From: Bacillota bacterium
Lineage (GTDB): Bacteria; Bacillota; Sulfobacillia; Symbiobacteriales; ZC4RG38
DNA: 9,887 nucleotides
Assembly (NCBI GenBank): GCA_003242505.1
Contig: QGUP01000041.1
Location: 1-9,887 of the forward strand
Direction of reading: 5' to 3'
Part shown: positions 1 through 5,507 of the stretch, in pieces
Position numbering within the stretch: the first letter of the stretch is position 1
Layout of the letters: every line of letters starts with the position of its first letter
Notes under the pieces: model-generated
Databases searched by the model: none
Seen by the model: only the letters and a program-made list of their open reading frames with translations
What the model was told of the DNA's origin: nothing
Made by a program: the position numbers and the translations under genes

Positions 1-386
1 TGGACCGGCTGGAGATCTCCGACGCCCTCGCCGCCCTGTGGAAGGCGGTGGCCCGGGCGAACAAGTACATCGACGAGCAGGCGCCCTGGTCTCTGGCCCG
101 GGACCCGGCGCAGGCGGACCGGCTGGCGACCGTGCTCTACAACCTGGCGGAGGCGCAGCGGATCCTCGCCGTGGCCCTGACGCCCTTCCTGGTGGAGACG
201 CCGGAGAAGATCTGGGACCAGCTGGGCCTGGACCCGGCGGGGGTGCGGAGCCAGCCCTGGGAGGAGGCCATCCGGTGGGGCGGCCTGCCGCCGGGGACGG
301 CGATCCGCCGGGGCGCGCCGCTCTTCCCCCGGATCCCGATGTCGAGGGCGGAATCCGGTGTGACCGGTGACGAGGCCGCCAACTAG
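1..386 (+). CDS. metG: Methionyl-tRNA synthetase, C-terminal part (5' end outside window)
   Basis: This is the 3' part of the gene for the enzyme that charges tRNA-Met with methionine in the cytoplasm. The reading frame is open from position 3 to the TAG at 384-386, giving about 127 residues. The visible part is the helical anticodon-binding domain: RANKYIDEQAPWSLARD, then RLATVLYNLAEAQRILAVAL and a TPFLVETPEKIWDQLGL segment, ending in a GAPLFPRI motif. These are characteristic of class Ia MetRS. The protein ends only about 15 residues after FPRI, so it lacks the C-terminal EMAPII/Trbp111-like tRNA-binding domain found in B. subtilis and E. coli MetRS. The catalytic HIGH and KMSKS regions lie outside the window. 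A tRNA-Met gene follows about 210 bp downstream. Identification is firm; the absence of the appended domain is read directly from the stop codon. Confidence 0.93.
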   Translation, partial: DRLEISDALAALWKAVARANKYIDEQAPWSLARDPAQADRLATVLYNLAEAQRILAVALTPFLVETPEKIWDQLGLDPAGVRSQPWEEAIRWGGLPPGTAIRRGAPLFPRIPMSRAESGVTGDEAAN

Positions 387-458
387 GAAGCAGGCGGGGC
401 CGGCGACGGCCCGTCGTTGGGCTGGACGACGGTTCGGCGAGCAGAGCGTTCCTGGTCG

Positions 459-495
459 GGGCCGGCCGGGAGGCGGCGGCGCCCCCGGCCGGCCC
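459..495 (+). terminator. GC-rich hairpin after metG, candidate terminator
   Basis: A perfect 12-bp inverted repeat (459-470 with 484-495) is extended inside by four more pairs (472-475 with 480-483), leaving a four-base loop and one bulged A. It lies about 70 bp past the metG stop and before the tRNA promoter. No T-run follows, so it is not a textbook intrinsic terminator. Its position suggests transcript termination or 3'-end protection for metG. Confidence 0.45.
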
Positions 496-512
496 GGGCC
501 CGCCGGACCCCG

Positions 513-541
513 TTGATCCGAATCGTCGAGGGTGATACAAT
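513..541 (+). promoter_or_regulatory. Sigma-A-type promoter of the tRNA-Met gene
   Basis: A -35 hexamer TTGATC (513-518) and a -10 hexamer TACAAT (536-541) are separated by exactly 17 bp. They stand out in otherwise extremely GC-rich DNA. Transcription would start near 548, leaving a leader of about 50 nt before the tRNA at 600, to be removed by 5' processing (RNase P). Confidence 0.75.
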
Positions 542-599
542 TACTTGCTGCCAGCGGCCGGCGGGGGCGGCCCGGCCGGTCCCAGGCAAGGTCCTGGAT

Positions 600-674
600 G
601 GCGGTGTAGCTCAGTGGTAGAGCAAGCGGCTCATACCCGCTGCGTCGGGGGTTCGAGTCCCTCCACCGCCACCA
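600..674 (+). tRNA. tRNA-Met (CAT), probably elongator
   Basis: A complete cloverleaf is readable. The acceptor stem GGCGGTG pairs with CACCGCC (664-670), followed by discriminator A and an encoded CCA (672-674). The D-arm is GCTC/GAGC, the anticodon stem AGCGG/CCGCT surrounds loop CTCATAC with anticodon CAT, and the T-arm has loop TTCGAGT. The initiator hallmarks are missing: there is no unpaired first acceptor base and no run of three G-C pairs flanking the anticodon loop. The GGCGGTGTAGCTCAG start is like Bacillus elongator tRNA-Met as recalled. A tRNA-Ile2, whose CAT anticodon is lysidine-modified, is the alternative but fits the acceptor stem less well. The gene lies just downstream of metG and has its own promoter. 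Confidence 0.93.
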
Positions 675-733
675 CAGCGCGCAGGAACGGCAAGGGTGAC
701 CGGCCACAGGGCGGGTCGCCGCTGGGAGTGTAC

Positions 734-766
734 GGGGAGGTGCGGCCATCCAGCCTGCACCTCCCC
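734..766 (+). terminator. Stem-loop between tRNA-Met and the dehydrogenase gene
   Basis: A perfect 10-bp inverted repeat GGGGAGGTGC/GCACCTCCCC (734-743 with 757-766) has a 13-nt loop. It is flanked by a second inverted pair TGTAC/GTACA (729-733 and 774-778). Only a short GATTTG follows, so as a terminator it would be weak. It could end the tRNA transcript or be a 5'-leader structure just ahead of the dehydrogenase ribosome-binding site at 781-786. Confidence 0.5.
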
Positions 767-792
767 GATTTGCGTACAGCGGAGGGTCCGGG

Positions 793-1728
793 ATGCACTG
801 CCTGTTGGTTTACCACCCCCGGGAGGCCGAGACCTACCGGCGGCTTCTGGAGGCGGCGGGTTACCCGGGGCCGATCCGGATCGCCCGGGATGCCCGGGAA
901 GCGGTGGAAGAGATCGGGGAGGCGGAGATCCTGCTGGCGGGCCGGTTGCCCGACGAGGCGTGGCCCCACGCCCGCCGGCTCCGGTGGATCCAGTCCATGT
1001 GGGCGGGGGTGGAGCACTGGCTCCGGGCCCCCCTGCCGGAGGGCGTCGTGCTGACCCACATGGTCGGCCCCTTCGGCCCCCTGATGGCGGAGTACGTCTT
1101 TGCCCACCTGCTGGCCCTGGGGCAGCACCTGGAGACCTACCGGCGGCAGCAGGCTGAGGCCCGGTGGGAGCGGCACAACCCCGAACCCCTCCGGGGGCGG
1201 ACCCTGGCGGTGGCGGGCCTCGGGGCCATCGGCACCGAGATCGCCCGGGTGGGCCGGGCCTTCGGCATGCGGGTGGTGGGGCTCAGCCGGAGCGGGAAGC
1301 CCCACCCCCTGGCGGAGGCGGTCTACACCCCGGACCAGATCGAGGCCTTCTGCGCCCAGGCCCAGGTGCTGGTCCTGGTGCTCCCCCACACCCCGGAGAC
1401 CGAGGGGCTCTTCGGGGAGAAGGCCCTCTCCGCCCTCCCCTCCGGGGCGATCCTGGTCAACATCGGCCGGGGCGCGATCCTGGACCACGACGCCCTCCTC
1501 CGGGCCCTGGAGAGCGGCCGGGTGCGCCACGCGGTGCTGGACGTCTTCCCCACCGAGCCCCTGCCGCCGGAGAGCCCCCTCTGGCGGCATCCCCGGGTGA
1601 CCGTCACCCCCCACGTTGCGGGGGTCAGCCTGCCCGAGGACGTGGTGGCGGCCTTCATGGCCAACTACCGGCGGTACGTGGCCGGCGAGCCCCTGGTGGG
1701 CGTGGTGGACCGGCAGCGGGGGTACTGA
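793..1728 (+). CDS. D-2-hydroxyacid dehydrogenase family protein (NAD(P)-dependent)
   Basis: A cytoplasmic oxidoreductase of 311 residues that interconverts a 2-oxo acid and its D-2-hydroxy acid using NAD(P)H. The NAD(P)-binding Rossmann motif GLGAIG is at residues 142-147. The catalytic triad is in place: Arg226 in NIGRG, Glu255 in PTEPL and His274 in TPHVAG. The N-terminal half carries the WIQSMWAGVE segment (65-74) typical of the glyoxylate/hydroxypyruvate reductase-like branch. Family members act on glyoxylate, hydroxypyruvate, branched 2-oxo acids or phosphoglycerate; the substrate cannot be told here, and the short length without an ACT domain argues against SerA. The ATG start is backed by GGAGGG at 781-786. 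The gene stands alone, converging with gapB downstream, and no promoter was clearly seen. Base composition matches its neighbours. Confidence 0.9.
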   Translation: MHCLLVYHPREAETYRRLLEAAGYPGPIRIARDAREAVEEIGEAEILLAGRLPDEAWPHARRLRWIQSMWAGVEHWLRAPLPEGVVLTHMVGPFGPLMAEYVFAHLLALGQHLETYRRQQAEARWERHNPEPLRGRTLAVAGLGAIGTEIARVGRAFGMRVVGLSRSGKPHPLAEAVYTPDQIEAFCAQAQVLVLVLPHTPETEGLFGEKALSALPSGAILVNIGRGAILDHDALLRALESGRVRHAVLDVFPTEPLPPESPLWRHPRVTVTPHVAGVSLPEDVVAAFMANYRRYVAGEPLVGVVDRQRGY

Positions 1729-1736
1729 GAAAGGAA

Positions 1737-1794
1737 GAGGGCCCGGGCCTCGCCGGCGGCCCCGCCAACGGGACCGGCCGGCAGCCCGGGCCTC
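1737..1794. terminator. Long GC hairpin between convergent genes, candidate bidirectional terminator
   Basis: GCCCGGGCCTC occurs at 1741-1751 and 1784-1794. Because GCCCGGGC is self-complementary, GAGGGCCCGGGC (1737-1748) can pair with the second copy with one bulged G, and the interior also pairs (GCCGG with CCGGC). The dehydrogenase reads in from the left and gapB from the right. On the minus strand the hairpin is followed by a pyrimidine tract (CCTCTTCCTTTCTC, 1727-1740), so it may terminate gapB better than the dehydrogenase. Confidence 0.5.
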
Positions 1795-1809
1795 AGGTCT
1801 ACAGGGAGG

Positions 1810-1839
1810 CTGGTCACCGGGTTCCTGGTTACCGGGTTT
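1810..1839. repeat. Two tandem 15-bp repeats in the 3' intergenic region
   Basis: CTGGTCACCGGGTTC (1810-1824) is followed directly by CTGGTTACCGGGTTT (1825-1839); the units match at 13 of 15 positions. They lie just beyond the gapB stop. The core GGTTACCG also occurs, on the opposite strand, in the tandem repeats at 7251-7286. No function is known to me. Confidence 0.65.
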
Positions 1840-1861
1840 GCCGCCCCCTCGGGCCCCGGGT

Positions 1862-2893
1862 CTATCCAGCGGCCACGGCTCCGGCGACCCCCACCCGGGC
1901 GATGTGGGCGCAGAGGTCCACCACCCGGGCGGAGTACCCCCACTCGTTGTCGTACCAGGCCACCACCTTGACCAGCCCCTCGGGCCCGGCCAGGGTGGAG
2001 AGCCCGTCGACGATGCACGACCGGCTGTCGCCAATATAATCGGAAGAGACCAGGGGCTCCTCGCTGTAGCCGATGATCCCCCGCATCTCCCCCTCCGCCG
2101 CAGCCCGGAGGACGGCGTTGACCTCGGCAGTGGTGGCGGGCCGGGCGAGGCGGACCGTCAGGTCCACCACCGAGACGTCGGGGGTGGGTACCCGGAGGGC
2201 AAAGCCGGTGAGCTTCCCCTGGAGCTCAGGCAGCACCAGCCCCACCGCCTGGGCCGCGCCGGTGGTGGTGGGGATGATGGAGAGGGTGGCCGCCCGGGCC
2301 CGGCGGAGGTCCTTGTGGGGGTTGTCCACCAGGTTCTGATCGTTGGTGTAGGCGTGGACAGTGGTCATGAGCCCCCCGAGGATGCCGAACTCCCGGTGGA
2401 GCACCTTGGCCAGGGGCGCCAGGGCGGTGGTGGTGCAGGAGGCGGCGCTGATCAGGTGGTGTCGCTCCGGATCGTAGGCCTCGTGGTTGACCCCGTAGAC
2501 CAGGGTGGCGTCGACCTCCCCCTTGGCCGGGGCCGTTATGATCACCTTCCGGGCGCCGGCGACCAGGTGCCCCCGGGCCCCCTCGCCGCCCCGGAACTTC
2601 CCGGTGGCCTCCACCACCAGGTCGACCCCGAGGTCCCGCCAGGGGAGGTTGGCGGGGGTCCGGTCGCTCACGAGCCGGATCCGGTGGCCCCCTACCACCA
2701 GAGCGTCGGCCTCTGCCGACACCGGCAGGTCAAACCGGCCGTGGACGGTGTCGTACCGGAGCAGGTGGGCCAGGGTTTCGGCGGGATAGGAGGCGTTGAT
2801 CGCCACGACTTCCAGGTCCGGATGCTCCACCGCCTGGCGGCAGACCATCCGGCCGATGCGGCCAAAGCCGTTGATCCCGATCCGCAGCTTCAC
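1862..2893 (-). CDS. gapB: Glyceraldehyde-3-phosphate dehydrogenase, GapB (NADP, gluconeogenic) type
   Basis: A 343-residue cytoplasmic enzyme of the central glycolysis/gluconeogenesis step. It interconverts glyceraldehyde-3-phosphate and 1,3-bisphosphoglycerate. The N-terminal INGFGRIGR motif (7-15) is the dinucleotide fold. Catalytic Cys153 lies in ASCTT and His180 in TTVHAYTNDQ; the C-terminal WYDNEWGYS segment (313-321) is canonical. The cofactor region reads AINASYPAETLAHLL rather than the AIND seen in NAD-specific GapA. This is nearly the B. subtilis GapB sequence as recalled, so NADP preference and a gluconeogenic role are inferred. An oddity is that the active-site segment reads SAASCTTTALAPL where SNASCTTNCLAP is usual. 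The GTG start at 2893 is preceded by a strong GGGGAGGAG Shine-Dalgarno sequence. Upstream on the same strand is a DASS transporter, 177 bp away, so the two may be co-expressed or separately controlled. Confidence 0.95.
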   Translation of the reverse strand: MKLRIGINGFGRIGRMVCRQAVEHPDLEVVAINASYPAETLAHLLRYDTVHGRFDLPVSAEADALVVGGHRIRLVSDRTPANLPWRDLGVDLVVEATGKFRGGEGARGHLVAGARKVIITAPAKGEVDATLVYGVNHEAYDPERHHLISAASCTTTALAPLAKVLHREFGILGGLMTTVHAYTNDQNLVDNPHKDLRRARAATLSIIPTTTGAAQAVGLVLPELQGKLTGFALRVPTPDVSVVDLTVRLARPATTAEVNAVLRAAAEGEMRGIIGYSEEPLVSSDYIGDSRSCIVDGLSTLAGPEGLVKVVAWYDNEWGYSARVVDLCAHIARVGVAGAVAAG

Positions 2894-2942
2894 CGTGGCT
2901 CCTCCCCGTGGGTTTCTACCTACACCCTACCACGGGGGGAGC

Positions 2943-2959
2943 CATCGGTGTAATCGATG
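2943..2959. promoter_or_regulatory. Short dyad in the gapB upstream region
   Basis: CATCG (2943-2947) and CGATG (2955-2959) form an inverted repeat around seven bases, 50-66 bp before the gapB start. It sits at the edge of an AT-rich island (about 2950-2995) that contrasts with the GC-rich surroundings and is the likely gapB promoter region. I could not assign convincing -35/-10 hexamers. An operator for a gluconeogenic repressor is possible, but the dyad is short. Confidence 0.3.
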
Positions 2960-3010
2960 TTTTTGTTTAATTCCATAGATGTGGTCGATTGCATTGGCCA
3001 GAGATGGGCC

Positions 3011-3033
3011 AGGGGGGCGCCGGGCGCCCCCCT
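3011..3033 (-). terminator. Perfect 11-bp palindrome after the transporter gene
   Basis: AGGGGGGCGCC and GGCGCCCCCCT flank a single central base, forming a very stable hairpin once a small loop opens. It lies about 40 bp past the stop codon of the DASS transporter and before the AT-rich region that precedes gapB, so it is well placed to separate the two transcripts. No U-tract follows on the minus strand. Confidence 0.5.
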
Positions 3034-3070
3034 GCACTCTCGGCACCCCCTTGCCCTCCCGGGAGAAGCC

Positions 3071-4603
3071 TTACCCGAGCCCCCACACCCGGGGCAGCCA
3101 GAAGGAGGAGAAGAGGGTGGTGACCAGGATGCTGACGAGGTTGAGCCAGAAGCCGGTCTTTACCATCTGGCCGATGGTCAGGTAGCCGCTGCCGTAGACG
3201 ATCGCGTTGGGCGGGGTTCCGGCCGGCAGCATGAAGCCCAGGGAGGAGGAGATGGTGGCGGTGGCCATCAGGGCCAGGGGCGGAATGCCCAGGCCCGTCC
3301 CCAGGGAGGCGGTGAGGGGCAGGAAGAGGGACGCGATGGCGGTGTTGGAGGTGAACTCGGTGAGGAAGGTCACCAGGGCCGCCACCGCCAGGATCGCGCC
3401 CACGAAACCCACGCCCCTCAGGGCAGCCAGCTGGCCGGCCACCCACTCGGAGAGGCCGCTGGACTCGAAGACCTCCGCCAGCGCGAGGCCGCCGCCGAAG
3501 AGGAGGAGAATGCCCCAGGGCACCTTGCGGAGGTCGTCGGCCTCCAGGAGGTGCCGCCGCTCCTCGCCGCCGGCGGGGAGGAGGAAGAGGAGGAAGGCGC
3601 CGGCGATGGCGATGACCGCGTCATCCACCTGGGGCAGGAAGGGGTTTACCAGCCAGGGGCGCACGATCCAGGCAAAGGAGACCAGGGCAAAGACCAGGGC
3701 CACCAGCCGCTCCTGGGGGCGGACCGGCCCCAGGGCCGCGAGTTGCTCGCGGATGACCTCCCGGCCTCCGGGGATCTCCCGGATCTCCGGCGGCACGAGC
3801 CACAGCAGCAGCGCCCAGGCGAGGAGCAGGACCGTCGCAGCCAGGGGCACGCCGTACAGCATCCACTGGACGAAGCGCACCTGGACCCCCAGGGTGTTGC
3901 TGGCCACTGCGGCGAAGACCGCGTTGGGCGGGGTACCGATGAGGGTCGCCACGCCGCCGATGGACGATGCCCAGGCGACGCTTAGCATCAGCGCGGCGCC
4001 GAAGTTGGTCTTCGGCACAGGCTCCGCCCCGCCGGGCCGGCCCGGCGGCGAGGTGCGGGTCCCAGCCTCGTCCGGCGGGGAGGACGCTTCCTTGCCGCTG
4101 CCGGGGGCCGGCTGGCGGCCGGTGAGGTCGGTCACCTGGCGGATCACCGCCATGGCGATGGGCAGCATCATCATGGCGGTGGCGGTGTTGGAGATCCACA
4201 TGGAGATGAAGGCGGTGGCACAGAGGAACCCGAGGAGCAACCGGCTGGGGCTGGTCCCGATGACGGAGATGATGCCCAGCGCGATCCGCCGGTGCAGGTT
4301 CCACCGCTCAAAGGCGATGGAGATGAGGAAACCGCCTAGGAAAAGGAAGATCACAGGGTCGCCGTAACTGGCGCTCACCTCGCCGACCTTGGCCAGCCCC
4401 AGGGCGGGGAACAGGATGATCGGCAGCAGGGACGTGACCGCCAGGGGGACGGGCTCGGTGACCCACCAGGTGGCAATCCAGAGGGTGGCCGCCAGGGTGA
4501 GGGCGGCCTGGGGCGACATCCCCGGGGGTTGAACGAACAGGGCGACGAGCAGGAAGAGCGCAGGTCCCAGGATCAGGCCCAGTCGTTGCCGCAGCGCTGG
4601 CAC
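3071..4603 (-). CDS. DASS/SLC13-family anion (probably dicarboxylate) transporter
   Basis: An inner-membrane secondary transporter of 510 residues, probably Na+-coupled, of the divalent anion:sodium symporter family (SdcS, VcINDY). Both family SNT motifs are present: SNTATAMM at 138-145 and SNTAIASL at 419-426. Each is followed by a GTPPN loop (223-227 and 462-466), reflecting the inverted repeat of the fold. The stretch from 452 (SSLGFMLPAGTPPNAIV) fits the family signature. Hydrophobic helices run along the whole length, with a hydrophilic Pro/Gly-rich insert at about 161-199. The open frame continues upstream to 4765, but I place the start at GTG 4601-4603 because GGAGGAGGG (4612-4620 on the minus strand) precedes it at good spacing and the first helix follows at once. 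Succinate, malate or fumarate are the likeliest substrates; sulfate or citrate are possible. The gene lies upstream of gapB on the same strand. Confidence 0.9.
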   Translation of the reverse strand: MPALRQRLGLILGPALFLLVALFVQPPGMSPQAALTLAATLWIATWWVTEPVPLAVTSLLPIILFPALGLAKVGEVSASYGDPVIFLFLGGFLISIAFERWNLHRRIALGIISVIGTSPSRLLLGFLCATAFISMWISNTATAMMMLPIAMAVIRQVTDLTGRQPAPGSGKEASSPPDEAGTRTSPPGRPGGAEPVPKTNFGAALMLSVAWASSIGGVATLIGTPPNAVFAAVASNTLGVQVRFVQWMLYGVPLAATVLLLAWALLLWLVPPEIREIPGGREVIREQLAALGPVRPQERLVALVFALVSFAWIVRPWLVNPFLPQVDDAVIAIAGAFLLFLLPAGGEERRHLLEADDLRKVPWGILLLFGGGLALAEVFESSGLSEWVAGQLAALRGVGFVGAILAVAALVTFLTEFTSNTAIASLFLPLTASLGTGLGIPPLALMATATISSSLGFMLPAGTPPNAIVYGSGYLTIGQMVKTGFWLNLVSILVTTLFSSFWLPRVWGLG

Positions 4604-4755
4604 GGATGCTGCCCTCCTCCAGGTTTTGCCCCCACGGGGCTGGTCCGGGGTCGCCGGCAGGCGCGGCCCCCGGGCCCTCCGGGTACCTTCCCCGGATGGA
4701 GCGGCGTGGGGGCATCTGCCACGGTTGTAGGTCTGTTTTGACGATGAAAGAAGAC

Positions 4756-4764
4756 ATAATAACA
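4756..4764 (-). promoter_or_regulatory. Extended -10 promoter element for the transporter gene
   Basis: On the minus strand this reads TGTTATTAT: a TGn extension followed by TATTAT. Transcription would start near 4749, leaving a leader of about 145 nt before the GTG at 4603. No good -35 hexamer is present at the usual distance (ACGGAT), which is typical of extended -10 or activator-dependent promoters. The dyad at 4765-4792 abuts it exactly. Confidence 0.5.
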
Positions 4765-4792
4765 TTCGGTCAAAGGTTATCCGTTGACCGAA
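4765..4792. promoter_or_regulatory. Perfect 9-10-9 dyad, probable operator of the transporter gene
   Basis: TTCGGTCAA (4765-4773) and TTGACCGAA (4784-4792) form a perfect inverted repeat around 10 bp, giving half-site centres 19 bp apart, about two helical turns. It spans roughly -16 to -43 relative to the predicted minus-strand start, covering the -35 region. That is where either a repressor or a class II activator would bind. The regulator is not identified; no regulatory gene lies in the window. It could also influence plus-strand transcription toward 4962. Confidence 0.65.
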
Positions 4793-4961
4793 CTATCAAT
4801 CCGAATAGGCATCATAACGAGGTCGGAAGGGGAGGTCAAGGGCACTTTCGGTCCAGTACCCTTGTGCCAATCGCCAGCACGGCGGTTCCCGGGGCCGGTA
4901 GCCCGAAGGGGCCAAAAGTGTTGTTCAAATCTTGCGCAAGGTGCACGGGCGGTGACAGCAT
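4793..4961. other. Intergenic stretch with no recognised gene
   Basis: This lies between the transporter operator and the small membrane protein gene. The first 30 bp are AT-rich. The only regular element noticed is the 10-bp palindrome CTTGCGCAAG at 4931-4940, about 20 bp before the small gene. No convincing plus-strand promoter hexamers were found. Confidence 0.4.
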
Positions 4962-5168
4962 GTGAGCCGGCTCAGGGTCTTCTTGAACACGGCTGCTGGA
5001 CTAACGCTGGCCCTCATTACCTCTCTTGCGGTGGTCATCGGGCTCGCAGGGGTCCGAGGACTTCTTACGGAGTACGGCCTCCGGTGGGCATTGAACGTCG
5101 CCATCGGCCTGGGCGTGGCGATGACCCTTTACTTTCGGATCAAAGCCACCCGCAAGCGATCGGAATGA
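4962..5168 (+). CDS. Small putative membrane protein (68 aa, unrecognised family)
   Basis: I do not recognise this protein. It has a short basic N-terminus (MSRLR), a hydrophobic stretch at about residues 7-35, a second hydrophobic segment at about 43-58, and a strongly basic tail (RIKATRKRSE). This suggests a two-helix inner-membrane protein with the tail in the cytoplasm by the positive-inside rule. The start would be GTG at 4962; an overlapping ATG at 4960 is out of frame. The ribosome-binding site is poor (only GGCGGTG nearby). Codon use is less biased than in the neighbouring genes, with CTT, CTA, GGA and TCT present. That points to low expression, foreign origin or a chance frame. The clean amphipathic layout favours a real gene. 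Confidence 0.5.
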   Translation: MSRLRVFLNTAAGLTLALITSLAVVIGLAGVRGLLTEYGLRWALNVAIGLGVAMTLYFRIKATRKRSE

Positions 5169-5177
5169 CCCGCGACC

Positions 5178-5197
5178 CGGCAGGGCCTTTTCTGCCG
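5178..5197 (+). terminator. Small hairpin after the membrane-protein gene
   Basis: CGGCAG (5178-5183) pairs with CTGCCG (5192-5197) across an eight-base loop GGCCTTTT, beginning 9 bp after the stop codon. The T-run is in the loop, not after the stem, so its role as a terminator is weak. Confidence 0.3.
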
Positions 5198-5200
5198 CGA

Positions 5201-5309
5201 CAGCCCCAGCCTGCGGCCGTGAGGGGCCTGAGCCCGAGGCAGTCCCTTCGGTGCGACCCGAAAGAGGCGAAGATTCCCTGCGCCGTGGGCTGAGAGCGCA
5301 GCAGGAATC
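5201..5309 (+). other. Structured non-coding stretch, possible RNA element
   Basis: Several stems can be drawn in order: GGGC/GCCC around CTGA (within 5222-5234), TTCGG/CCGAA (5247-5251 with 5258-5262), and a strong stem in which 5272-5283 pairs with 5296-5301 and 5304-5309 (12 pairs, one 2-nt bulge). The loop of this last stem contains GGGCTG (5287-5292), which is complementary to CAGCCC at 5201-5206, allowing a pseudoknot-like contact. It does not match the riboswitch consensuses I know (cobalamin, TPP, SAM, glycine, c-di-GMP, fluoride). It lies more than 200 bp before the predicted bkd promoter, so it is not in that leader. GC-rich DNA folds easily, so this may be chance. Confidence 0.3.
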
Positions 5310-5320
5310 CGTGGCGGGAA

Positions 5321-5410
5321 GTGTAATTTCATTTATTGCAAATTCTCTTCCTCTCCGTGCATGAAGAGGCGTGCAGACTTGTGCGGAGAACCTGCATACT
5401 TTTGCAAAGA
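5321..5410. promoter_or_regulatory. AT-richer island upstream of the bkd promoter
   Basis: This stretch is clearly lower in GC than its surroundings. It contains two TTGCAA palindromic cores: TTGCAAAT at 5336-5343 and the 8-bp palindrome TTTGCAAA at 5401-5408. Between them are four GTGC/CTGC elements at 5357, 5371, 5381 and 5392. It sits about 100-200 bp upstream of the predicted sigma-54 start. Bending or upstream activator binding is plausible; no specific protein can be named. Confidence 0.35.
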
Positions 5411-5433
5411 CGATGCCGGGAAGGACGGCATCG
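5411..5433. promoter_or_regulatory. 8-7-8 dyad, candidate enhancer site for the bkd operon
   Basis: CGATGCCG (5411-5418) and CGGCATCG (5426-5433) form a perfect inverted repeat around seven bases. Its centre is about 112 bp upstream of the start predicted from the sigma-54 promoter at 5508-5523. Sigma-54 activators such as B. subtilis BkdR usually bind 80-150 bp upstream, so the position fits. The binding protein is inferred, not seen. Confidence 0.45.
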
Positions 5434-5507
5434 GGAAGGGGCAGGGCGAAGCCGGCCCCGGAGCGGCGGCCTGCCGCGGCCCTCGTCGCTCGCCAGCAGC
5501 CCCTGGC

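Noticed and set aside
631..2034. Long minus-strand open frame across the tRNA and the D-2-hydroxyacid dehydrogenase
   Set aside because: It crosses a tRNA gene and the complement of a clear Rossmann-fold enzyme and shows no recognisable domain; a composition artefact.
3041..3054. Second sigma-54-like sequence (GGCAC...TTGC) on the plus strand
   Set aside because: The GG and GC doublets are 11 bp apart instead of 12, and it points into the antisense of the transporter gene with no target.
4604..4765. N-terminal extension of the transporter up to an ATG at 4765
   Set aside because: The extra 54 residues are Arg/Pro-rich without a family counterpart, the frame there overlaps the predicted promoter, and a strong ribosome-binding site precedes the GTG at 4603.
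5201..5309. Cobalamin or TPP riboswitch (GGTGCGA and GGCTGAGAG fragments)
   Set aside because: Only short fragments resemble the conserved boxes; the rest of either consensus is missing and no target gene follows closely.
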